Assembly (NCBI GenBank): GCA_022842165.1
Contig: JALHQC010000003.1
Location: 1-64,000 of the forward strand
Reading direction: 5' to 3'
Source of the DNA: a bacterium
Lineage (GTDB): Bacteria; Pseudomonadota; Alphaproteobacteria; Rhizobiales; Aestuariivirgaceae
DNA length: 64,000 nucleotides
The stretch's first letter is position 1. Each line of letters begins with the position of its first letter. The notes beneath the pieces were generated by a model. That model was not told the DNA's origin. It saw only the letters and a program-made list of their open reading frames with translations, and did no database searches. Both the position numbers and the translations under genes were made by a program. Positions 36,718-44,490 of the stretch are shown here, one piece after another.

Positions 36718-38756
36718 GCTGCGTATTCCTTGTTCGACTGGGACAGGGGAAAGGTAATGACGAATGTCGAGCCCTCGCCGGGTACGCCGAGGGCATCGAT
36801 CAAGCCCATGTGGCGCTCCACGATCTTGCGGCAGGTGGCCAGGCCGATGCCTGTACCTTCATACTCGGTGCGGCTGTGAAGGCGCTGGAAGATCACGAAG
36901 ATCTGTTCCTTGAACTGCTGCTCGAAACCTATGCCATTGTCGGCGATCCTGATCACTACTGCAGGCCCCTGAACAGGAAGGTCGTGTGCTTCGGTGAACT
37001 CGGCGGAAATCCTCACGACCGGGTCGACATCCCTCTTGCGGAACTTGATGGCGTTGCCGATCAGGTTCTGGAAGAGCTGACGCATCTGCATCGCATCCGC
37101 CTCGATGACCGGCAGATCGCCAACCTCGACCGTTGCCGCAGTTTCCTCGATGCGGATCTGAAGGTCGGACAGCACTCCGCTCAGCACATCGTTGAGCGAT
37201 ACCTTCGAGAAGGGGGCGGCTGCCGTCGTCACGCGCGAGTAGGAAAGCAGGTCGTTGATCAGCTGGCGCATGCGGCTTGCCGCGCTCTGCATGCGGTTGA
37301 CGAACATCTGGCCTTCCTCGGGAAGGACGGAGAGGTACTTCTTTACGAGACGGTCGCCGAAAGCCTCGATCTTCCGCAATGGCTCTTGCAGATCGTGCGA
37401 TGCAACATAGGCGAAGTCGACCAATTCGCGGTTCGAACGCTCGAGCTTCCGCGTGTACTCAACCATCTTCTCGGTCGTTGTCTCGAGATCGGTGATGTCC
37501 TGGTAAGTGGCGATCGTGCCGCCGTCCGACATCGGCTCGCTCATCACGGCGATGACGCGGCCATCCTTTAGCCGCTGCTTGATGACGGTGCGGATGCGCA
37601 GACGCGCCGGATCGTTGCGCTCGGCGAGAGCACGCTCGGCCTCTTCGGCGGTGTAGTTTCCGAGGCTGACCGAATACTCCATCAGCCCGCGGAGCGTGAT
37701 GCCGGGCTTCACGACATCGGCCGAGAAGCCGTAGATTTCGAGGTAACGCCGATTGACGACGATCAGCCTTTGGTCCTTGTCGAACATGCAAAGACCCTGG
37801 ACCATGTTGGACAGGGCCGTGTCGAACTGCAGGTTCTTGGCATGAAGCTGCTGGGAAATGCGCAGCATCTCCATCTCGCGGTGCTTCATTTCGGTGATAT
37901 CGGAACGGGTGCCGACGACACCGCCATCCTGGGTGCGCTTTTCGGTGATCAGCAGCCAGCGTCCGTCAGCCAGCTGAACTTCCAGCGGCTCGCCGGGGTT
38001 CCGGTGCCGGTGCAGCCGCCAGGCGATATAGTCCTCGGGGTCCATGCCGTTGAGCACAAGGGCTCCGCGCTGTACGGAATTGCGAAGGATTTCTTCCTTC
38101 GGCGCACCCGGCATGACGATGTCGGACACCAGCGGGCTGTAGTCGACATATTTGCGATTATAGAGAATGAGGCGGTCGTCGGCGTCATAGAGCGCGAAGC
38201 CATCGGCCATCACATCGAGCGCGTGCATCAGGCGCGAGCGCGACTTTTCGGCGATCATCTCGAACTGGGTGTTGAGGTCAAGTTCCGTCGACTGGCCCTC
38301 GACCTGCCGGACCGTTTCGACAACCGAGCCGTTCGAGAGGCGGCGGCGCCGGACTTCGACAACCTGCGCACTGGGCGAGGCATAGCGGAACGTATAGGAA
38401 GCCCCGGGCGTCAGGCTCTTGACGATGCGGTCGATCCGCTCGCGGATTTCCTCGTCCGGCACGTTCTGCCGGCGAAACGTCGTCTCCATGAGTTCGACGA
38501 GGCTGCGCCCCGTCGCCGCCTCGGTGGTCAGGTATCCGCACAGCGAACGGTAAAGCGGATTGCAAGCCAGCAGGACCAGATTGGCGTCGAACAGGGCAAG
38601 CCCTACATCGGCCCCGGCAAAGATGTTGTCGAGTTCGCTGCCCATTCCCTGAATGAGGCCAGCAGCGCTGTCTGCCGGCGCCGTGCCACTCAGGTACGAA
38701 ACTGTGTTCTTCTGTTCCAATGCCATCCCCGTCGATTTCAGCACAATGCATTGCAA
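36714..38756 (-). CDS. Soluble multi-PAS sensor histidine kinase
   Basis: 680 residues (ATG 38756; an ATG at 38726 is equally possible). Three PAS domains (about residues 43-160, 170-290 and 305-425) precede HisKA with the phosphoacceptor His454 in ASHDLQEPLRK, and a HATPase_c with an intact N-box (NLIGNAIKF) and GTGIGLATCRKIVERH. There are no membrane helices, so it senses an internal signal such as redox state, a small ligand or energy. It phosphorylates the overlapping single-domain regulator. The signal is unknown. Confidence 0.9.
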   Translation of the reverse strand: MQCIVLKSTGMALEQKNTVSYLSGTAPADSAAGLIQGMGSELDNIFAGADVGLALFDANLVLLACNPLYRSLCGYLTTEAATGRSLVELMETTFRRQNVPDEEIRERIDRIVKSLTPGASYTFRYASPSAQVVEVRRRRLSNGSVVETVRQVEGQSTELDLNTQFEMIAEKSRSRLMHALDVMADGFALYDADDRLILYNRKYVDYSPLVSDIVMPGAPKEEILRNSVQRGALVLNGMDPEDYIAWRLHRHRNPGEPLEVQLADGRWLLITEKRTQDGGVVGTRSDITEMKHREMEMLRISQQLHAKNLQFDTALSNMVQGLCMFDKDQRLIVVNRRYLEIYGFSADVVKPGITLRGLMEYSVSLGNYTAEEAERALAERNDPARLRIRTVIKQRLKDGRVIAVMSEPMSDGGTIATYQDITDLETTTEKMVEYTRKLERSNRELVDFAYVASHDLQEPLRKIEAFGDRLVKKYLSVLPEEGQMFVNRMQSAASRMRQLINDLLSYSRVTTAAAPFSKVSLNDVLSGVLSDLQIRIEETAATVEVGDLPVIEADAMQMRQLFQNLIGNAIKFRKRDVDPVVRISAEFTEAHDLPVQGPAVVIRIADNGIGFEQQFKEQIFVIFQRLHSRTEYEGTGIGLATCRKIVERHMGLIDALGVPGEGSTFVITFPLSQSNKEYAA

Positions 38757-38902
38757 CCGGTGAAAGAACTGTGAAAAACAGCACTGTCCCGGTTTTCTGC
38801 CTTGTTAACGATTAATGGTTAGATATTCCGGACAAACTCAATGCCTGGCTGACAGCGGTGATGACCACTTGGCCCGGTGTTGCCTGAACATGGTGAGGCG
38901 TG

Positions 38903-39883
38903 ATGCGTAAGTTCGACGACAGGCTCATTGCGGGCTGGCTCCTGGCCCTGACGATCGGCGCAGGTTATCTTGTTCCGTCGCTATCAAAGGTCTTCGCACC
39001 CTTCGCGCTGCCGGCGTTGTTCATCATGATCGTCGCGTCCCTCATCCCGATGGCGCGCATGAAGATCGCGGAAATCTTCAGCCTCGAAGGCGATATCCTC
39101 CGGATCGTGTTCTGGCAGCTCTTCGTATTGCCGACCATCATCCTCGCGGCAACGCATCTGCTGAAATTCGATCCATCGCTGGTTACGCTGATGGCTGTGA
39201 CGGCTTGTGCCGGCTCGCTGTTCGCCTCGCCAGCGCTTGCCGACCTGCTTGGCCTGAACCAGCGGAAAGCCTTGCAGTGCATGGTGCTTTCGACATTCAT
39301 CATGCCGTTCTCCTATTTCCTGTTCCTGACGCTCATCCTGCACTCGGAAGTCGAAATCGTCGTGGCGGATTTTGTCGGCAGGACCGGCATGTTCCTGATG
39401 CTGCCGGCCGCCATCTTCCTGTTCTACAGCGCCTATGCCGAGGACATTCCGGACAGGATCGTAAGGAAAATCGAAGGCTCGGCACGCTGGGTCACGATCG
39501 GCGCGCTGATGATTTTCGGCCTCGGGATCATGGGGCCTGCGGCTGAAATGCTTGCAGCCGAGCCGGCCCGCTTCCTGAAGTTTCTGGCCATCGTCACCGC
39601 GCTTGGCGCCGGCATGGCGTTCCTGACGACCATCGTCATGTACAGGCAAGGTATCAACAATGCGCTGACCGCCAGCATCGTCAGCGGCTTCCGCAACGTG
39701 GGGCTGGGCTTCGTCCTGATCGAAGGTTCGGCCAATTCCGACACTGCGGCCTATGTCGGCATCTCGCAACTTCCCATCTTTATCGCGCCACTCGTCATGC
39801 GGCTTTTCATTGCCGATGAACAGGCCCAGGACAGTGCCCGGCCATTGCCGTCGTCCGCCACGCCATCGCTCGCGGGAGCCTGA
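38903..39883 (+). CDS. Ten-helix membrane protein, possibly BASS-type transporter
   Basis: 326 residues from ATG 38903 after a GTGAGG site. About ten hydrophobic helices fill the protein, with a short charged C-terminal tail. The layout (MIVASLIPMARMKIAEIF early; two similar halves; Gly-rich FRNVGLGFV in the second) resembles the bile acid:sodium symporter superfamily, but I do not see a decisive motif. It stands alone, divergent from the PAS kinase across a 146-base gap. Call as membrane transporter-like; substrate unknown. Confidence 0.6.
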   Translation: MRKFDDRLIAGWLLALTIGAGYLVPSLSKVFAPFALPALFIMIVASLIPMARMKIAEIFSLEGDILRIVFWQLFVLPTIILAATHLLKFDPSLVTLMAVTACAGSLFASPALADLLGLNQRKALQCMVLSTFIMPFSYFLFLTLILHSEVEIVVADFVGRTGMFLMLPAAIFLFYSAYAEDIPDRIVRKIEGSARWVTIGALMIFGLGIMGPAAEMLAAEPARFLKFLAIVTALGAGMAFLTTIVMYRQGINNALTASIVSGFRNVGLGFVLIEGSANSDTAAYVGISQLPIFIAPLVMRLFIADEQAQDSARPLPSSATPSLAGA

Positions 39884-39974
39884 TTCGATTGGCTTCTAAG
39901 CCACTCAAAGGATTCATTAATTATAGCTGCAACTAGACCGCGACATGATGAATTTCGTACCTCCAATTTACCGG

Positions 39975-39992
39975 GTGTGTAACTTTGCACAC
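39975..39992 (+). promoter_or_regulatory. Inverted repeat upstream of the Dlt-like operon
   Basis: GTGTG-N8-CACAC (39975-39992) lies 30 bases ahead of the first gene of the envelope-acylation operon, in a 138-base AT-rich gap. It could be a regulator site or part of the leader. No consensus promoter was assigned. Confidence 0.35.
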
Positions 39993-40021
39993 TAGGTTGG
40001 TCCTCAAGACGGAGGACTGTG

Positions 40022-41356
40022 GTGGCCGAGACGGGGACGCAAATCAACTGGAGTGGGACTGGCACGGCTGATGCGGTTGCAGCCGCCCGGCTGGCCATGC
40101 AAGGCAAGGCGGCTCGTCGTTTGCCGCTCCCTCGGACAGGCGCCGCCACGAGTGGCGATCGTTCCAAAGCCAGCGTTGTTCCGGCCGCCAGGGACGGCGC
40201 GGCCGGTCGCATCCGCCTCAAAACGTTTAGGGCCTTCGGCGCCGCAGCGGGTGTGCCCTCGCTCTATGCGCTGGCAACGCTCGCCATTCTCGGCGCCGGA
40301 CTTTCGGGCGTATGGAAGGCCAATGTGGCCTATGCACCGGAAATGTATGCCCAGGATGGCATGGTTCCGGCGGCAGTGGCTAACGCCGAAGGCAAGAACT
40401 ACGCGGTCTTCGATCTCAATCTCAATATCCGCCGCTGGCGCGAGGAGCAGGTTGCTCGCTTTACGCAGACACCGGATGTCGTGCTGCTCGGGGCCAGTCA
40501 CTGGCAGGAAGCCCATGCCGGCCTCGTAAGATCCGAAACCATGTTCAACGGCCATATCCACCGCGACTACTGGGAGGATATTCTCGGTGTCGTAGAGGTA
40601 TACGTCCGCAACAAGAGGATGCCCAAGCGGATCATCCTTTCCATTCGGGACAATCAGTTCACGCCGGTCGAGCAGCGCAAGGATTTTCTGTGGGAACCGG
40701 GTATCCCGAACTACCGCCACATGGCGGACCGCCTCGGCATCGGCAAGCAGGACGCATGGAAAACCTATCCGTGGCAGCGCATGAAGGAGCGCTTCTCGCT
40801 TGCCATGCTCTTCAACAACGTGACGCGCTGGTACAATGCCTCCGAGCGTCCGCACGCTTCGTCCGATCTGCATTTCGACAAGCTGGATACCTTGCGTCCT
40901 GACGGCTCGATCCTCTGGTCGGCACAGCACACGGCACTGTTCACGCCCGAGCGCGCGAAGAAGGAATCGCTCGACTTCGCGGCAAAGCGCATCAACAGCC
41001 CTCCCTCCATCGATCCCCAGGGCGTCGACGCGCTGGACAAGCTGCTCACCTTCATCAAGGCCAACGGCACCGACGTGGTTCTGGTGCATCCGCCCTTCAA
41101 TCCCATCTACTTCGATGCGGTGCAGGGCGGCACCTACATGAGCGGTCTCGAGAAAGTCCGCGAAGTGACCCGCACTCTCGCGAAGAAACACGGGCTTTAC
41201 ATCATCGGCGATTTCGACCCCGCCAAGGTTGGCTGCACGGCCGACCAGTATATCGACGGCGAGCACGGAAACCCGGCCTGCCTGCAGAAAATCTTCGATC
41301 AATACGAAGCTCTGCTCCCCCAACTGAAGCTTGAAACCAAAAAGGACCAGTCGTAA
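40022..41356 (+). CDS. Membrane-anchored SGNH-like protein (DltD/AlgX-like partner of MBOAT)
   Basis: 444 residues. The start is GTG 40022, six bases after GGAGG; GTG 40019 is the alternative. A polar N-terminus of about 70 residues precedes one membrane helix (about residues 78-98) and a periplasmic domain. The SGNH-like nucleophile is Ser159 in LLGASHWQEA, and a C-terminal DGEHGN block could supply Asp and His. This fits the DltD, AlgJ/AlgX and PatB class, which pass acyl groups from an MBOAT protein to an outside polymer. The MBOAT gene overlaps its stop by one base. Acceptor unknown. Confidence 0.75.
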   Translation: MAETGTQINWSGTGTADAVAAARLAMQGKAARRLPLPRTGAATSGDRSKASVVPAARDGAAGRIRLKTFRAFGAAAGVPSLYALATLAILGAGLSGVWKANVAYAPEMYAQDGMVPAAVANAEGKNYAVFDLNLNIRRWREEQVARFTQTPDVVLLGASHWQEAHAGLVRSETMFNGHIHRDYWEDILGVVEVYVRNKRMPKRIILSIRDNQFTPVEQRKDFLWEPGIPNYRHMADRLGIGKQDAWKTYPWQRMKERFSLAMLFNNVTRWYNASERPHASSDLHFDKLDTLRPDGSILWSAQHTALFTPERAKKESLDFAAKRINSPPSIDPQGVDALDKLLTFIKANGTDVVLVHPPFNPIYFDAVQGGTYMSGLEKVREVTRTLAKKHGLYIIGDFDPAKVGCTADQYIDGEHGNPACLQKIFDQYEALLPQLKLETKKDQS

Positions 41357-42876
41357 TGGTCTTCAGTTCCTATCAATTCATCCTGATCTTCCTGCCGGTC
41401 ACCTATATCGCCTTTCTGGCCGCGCACCGGTTTGGCGGATGGCCTGCCGCGATACGGGTGCTCGCGGTGGCATCGCTCGCATTTTATGCCATGTGGGGTG
41501 CGAAGCTGTTTGCCGTATTGCTCGGCTCGCTGGTCTTCAACTACCTGATGGGCCGCTTCATCGCCAACATGAACGAGCAGCCGAAGGCCGCGCGCCGCGC
41601 CATGTTGGCGGGCATTGCCGTCAACCTTGGTGTGCTCGGTTATCTCAAGTACACCAATTTCTTCATCGATGTCGTGAACCAGGCCGCGGGCACCGGCATC
41701 AGCCATGTGTCTCTGCTGGTTCCGGTCGGTGTGTCGTTCTTCACTTTCATCCAGATCGGCTACCTGATCGACGCCTACAACGGCCAGCTCATGCGCACGG
41801 GCTTCGACCGCTACGTCGTGTTCGGAGCGTTTTTTCCCTGTGTGACGGCCGGTCCGCTCGTCATGCACCGCGAAATCCTCGAACAGCTCGAACAGCGTTC
41901 GGGCAGCGCCTTCAACATGCGCCATCTGGTAACCGGTCTGACCATGTTCGGCATGGGCCTGTTCAAGAAAGTCGCCCTGGCGGACTCGATTTCGCCCTAT
42001 GCCGACAGCGTTTACAGCGGCGTTGCCGCAGGCGCCACGCCAGACCTCATGACCGCCTGGATCGGGGCGCTCGCATATGCCTTGCAGCTCTACTTCGACT
42101 TCTCCGGCTATTCCGACATGGCACTGGGTATCGCCTTCATCTTCGGCATCCGGCTGCCCTTGAACTTCGATTCGCCGTTCAAGGCCTCGAACATCTCGGA
42201 TTTCTGGCGCCGCTGGCATATCACCATGACGCGCTTCTTCACCAACTATGTTTATTCGAGCCTTGCCATGAACGGCATGCGCGCTTCCATGACGGCAGGC
42301 AACGGCCGCCTTGGCCGCTTCCTGCGGGCGGCGGCCATTCCATCCATCATTACCTTCATGGTGGCCGGCATCTGGCATGGCGCTGGCTGGAACATGGTCG
42401 TCTACGGCATCATCCACGGGGTCGCGATCGCCATCTGCCTCGGCTGGCGCGAATTCTCAGGCATCGCATTGCCGCGCACCATCGGATGGGCGCTCACCAT
42501 GAGCGTGGTGCTCAGCGCTCTCGTCGTCTTCCGCGCGCCCGATCTCGGCACGGCGGGAACGATCCTCGCCAACATGTGGGGCCTCGGAGGCTTCGGTTCC
42601 GGTGATGCGGCGCAGGCCTTCGCCGGGCTCGACGCGGGCCGCGCGATCTCGATGATCGTGCTCCAGGGCGCGATCGTGCTGCTGCTGCCGAACACCCAGC
42701 AGATCCTCCACAAGGACTGGATCAGCAGCGACCAGAAGCCATCGACAGCTGCCATCGAAGCAGGCCTGCTGGCATGGCGGCCCGCACTCGCAGGCGCCTT
42801 TGTGATGGCCATTGCCTATACGGTTTCGTTCACCAGCATGGGGTCGGGCACAACCTTCCTCTACTACCAATTCTGA
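41356..42876 (+). CDS. MBOAT-family acyltransferase (AlgI/DltB-like)
   Basis: 506 residues with about ten to twelve membrane helices. The MBOAT hallmarks are clear: PVGVSFFTFIQIGYLID near residue 123, FDFSGYSDMALG near 248, DFWRRWHITM near 282, and the catalytic His341 in WHGAGWN. MBOAT proteins hand acyl groups across the inner membrane from a thioester donor. AlgI uses an acetyl donor, DltB uses alanyl-DltC. With a carrier protein and its amino-acid ligase directly downstream, an aminoacyl donor is the more likely one here. Acetylation of a polysaccharide is the alternative. Confidence 0.92.
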   Translation: MVFSSYQFILIFLPVTYIAFLAAHRFGGWPAAIRVLAVASLAFYAMWGAKLFAVLLGSLVFNYLMGRFIANMNEQPKAARRAMLAGIAVNLGVLGYLKYTNFFIDVVNQAAGTGISHVSLLVPVGVSFFTFIQIGYLIDAYNGQLMRTGFDRYVVFGAFFPCVTAGPLVMHREILEQLEQRSGSAFNMRHLVTGLTMFGMGLFKKVALADSISPYADSVYSGVAAGATPDLMTAWIGALAYALQLYFDFSGYSDMALGIAFIFGIRLPLNFDSPFKASNISDFWRRWHITMTRFFTNYVYSSLAMNGMRASMTAGNGRLGRFLRAAAIPSIITFMVAGIWHGAGWNMVVYGIIHGVAIAICLGWREFSGIALPRTIGWALTMSVVLSALVVFRAPDLGTAGTILANMWGLGGFGSGDAAQAFAGLDAGRAISMIVLQGAIVLLLPNTQQILHKDWISSDQKPSTAAIEAGLLAWRPALAGAFVMAIAYTVSFTSMGSGTTFLYYQF

Positions 42877-42892
42877 CAGGAGAGACGGCAAG

Positions 42893-44104
42893 ATGAACAA
42901 GCACATGACCGACTTCGCGGAGATCACGCTGGAACTGCCGCGTGAAGTCGACGAGGAAGTTGCAGGCGACATCGAGAAGGAATCGGTGTTCGTATCGCCC
43001 GGAATCGAGCGCATCCGCGTCAATGCCGACGGGCGCACGGCACGCATTTCTGTCCGTCCCGGCGTCTCTCCGGACGAAGTGATCGTCAAGGCGCGGCGCT
43101 ATCTCGATGTCATGGCAAAGCAGCTTTCGGGTTTCGAGATCAAGGTCTTCGTCGAAACCAAGCGCAGGGATGATGGCCCCTATCAGACCAATGTCAACGA
43201 AGGCCTCGTCGAGCGCGGCTGGATGCATGACTATGGCAAGGGTCAGGTTGCCTATACCGGTCCAGTGCTCAATCTTGCGCGTCTCATCAACGAACGTGCG
43301 GGCGAGCTTTATGCCAAAGTCTTCAATGCGAAGGATGGTCATTTTCCGGCGATGATCGATGCCGACACGCTGCAGAAATGCGGATACTTCGATTCGCATC
43401 CCAACGCCGTCACTTTTGTCGGGAACATTATCGAGGATATCGATGCGCTCGAAGAGTTCCGCCTGGCGAATTCCTGCTCCGAGGGTGCCCACATGCCACC
43501 GCACGATCATGTGCATATCGATGGCATGTGCCTCAATCCGGCGGCATGCTTTCCCTGTTACCCGACGCTGACCGGCCGAACCTTCAAGGAGGGTGAAGCC
43601 TATTCGTGGCTGGGCCGTGTGTTCCGCTACGAGTCGCGCAACATCCGCGGCCTCGACCGGCTCTACGAGTTCAATGTGCGCGAACTGGTGTTCGTGGGCA
43701 ACGAGGACTATGTGCGCGCCTGCCGCGGTAAGGCTCTGCCGATCGTCGAGGAACTGGCGGCGATGATGGACATCGACTGCAAGGTTCAAACCGCGACCGA
43801 CCCGTTCTTCGCGACCGTCTCGGCTGCAAAGAAGTTCTGGCAGGCCGCGCAGGAAGTGAAGAACGAGATCAAGATTCCGGCGCTGGGCGCGGATGGCGAT
43901 GTGAAGCAGCTCGCCTGCGGGTCGATCAATCTCCACGGCAACTTCTTCGGCAAGCGCTTTGACATCAAGGATGCCGATGGCGAACCGGTGCAGACCGGCT
44001 GCGTGGGCCTCGGCATCGAGCGCTGGGTGCTCGCCGCCTTCACCCAGCACGGTTTCGAGCCGCATCGCTGGCCGGCGGACGTTGCAAGGAAAATCTTCGG
44101 CTAA
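42893..44104 (+). CDS. Amino acid:[carrier protein] ligase (class II seryl-tRNA-synthetase-like)
   Basis: 403 residues from ATG 42893 (CAGGAGAG site, 16 bases after the MBOAT gene). It has the class II synthetase catalytic core but no tRNA-binding arm. Motif-2-like FRYESRN and motif-3-like GCVGLGIERW are visible; Cys219 (NPAACFP), Glu247 and Cys370 are the likely zinc ligands, matching the Cys-Glu-Cys set of the Bradyrhizobium amino acid:carrier-protein ligases. Those activate glycine or alanine with ATP and load it on a phosphopantetheine arm. About 95 N-terminal residues precede the core as an extra alpha/beta domain. A carrier protein follows 43 bases later. Confidence 0.9.
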   Translation: MNKHMTDFAEITLELPREVDEEVAGDIEKESVFVSPGIERIRVNADGRTARISVRPGVSPDEVIVKARRYLDVMAKQLSGFEIKVFVETKRRDDGPYQTNVNEGLVERGWMHDYGKGQVAYTGPVLNLARLINERAGELYAKVFNAKDGHFPAMIDADTLQKCGYFDSHPNAVTFVGNIIEDIDALEEFRLANSCSEGAHMPPHDHVHIDGMCLNPAACFPCYPTLTGRTFKEGEAYSWLGRVFRYESRNIRGLDRLYEFNVRELVFVGNEDYVRACRGKALPIVEELAAMMDIDCKVQTATDPFFATVSAAKKFWQAAQEVKNEIKIPALGADGDVKQLACGSINLHGNFFGKRFDIKDADGEPVQTGCVGLGIERWVLAAFTQHGFEPHRWPADVARKIFG

Positions 44105-44147
44105 GCTAAACGCATAAAACTCCATAATCCAAAACAGAGGGACGATC

Positions 44148-44417
44148 ATGCAGCTCTATCAGATCATCGGAAAGGTTCTGGGCGTCGACCACACGATGCT
44201 CAACGACGAGTCCAACGCACAGAATACCCCGAAGTGGGACTCGCTCCGCCATATCGAAGTCATCTTCGCGGTCGAAAGCGCCTTTCATGTGCGCTTCACC
44301 ATGCCCGAGATCGCCAATCTCCGGAAGCTCGGCGACATTCGCAAGCTCCTGCTGACAAAGAACGTCAAGCTCAACGAGCCGTCCGCTGCCCAGCAGCCGG
44401 CGCAGCGCGTCGCCTGA
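44148..44417 (+). CDS. Acyl-carrier-like protein, cognate acceptor of the ligase
   Basis: 89 residues, four-helix carrier fold with the phosphopantetheine Ser32 in the WDSLRHIE motif. It is not a fatty-acid-synthesis AcpP (no DSLD motif) and is placed as a dedicated carrier. In this setting it is the DltC counterpart: loaded by the upstream ligase, it would present an aminoacyl thioester to the MBOAT protein at the inner face of the membrane. A 4'-phosphopantetheinyl transferase must act from elsewhere in the genome. Confidence 0.9.
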   Translation: MQLYQIIGKVLGVDHTMLNDESNAQNTPKWDSLRHIEVIFAVESAFHVRFTMPEIANLRKLGDIRKLLLTKNVKLNEPSAAQQPAQRVA

Positions 44418-44490
44418 TGGGCCTGGGGGCGGCAGGAATGATTCCGCCGTCCTGCAGGAACACAACAGGTGACGTGGTGAGGCAGGCATC

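Noticed and set aside
38800-38825. CtrA site upstream of the PAS kinase
   Set aside because: TTAA and a later TTA are present but the spacing is not seven bases and the second half is incomplete.
41356-42876. MBOAT gene as part of an alginate synthesis cluster
   Set aside because: No alginate polymerase, epimerase or export genes are nearby; the carrier protein and ligase point to a different donor.
42893-44104. Seryl-tRNA synthetase
   Set aside because: It lacks the N-terminal tRNA-binding coiled coil and has the zinc Cys-Glu-Cys pattern and adjoining carrier protein of the amino acid:carrier-protein ligases.
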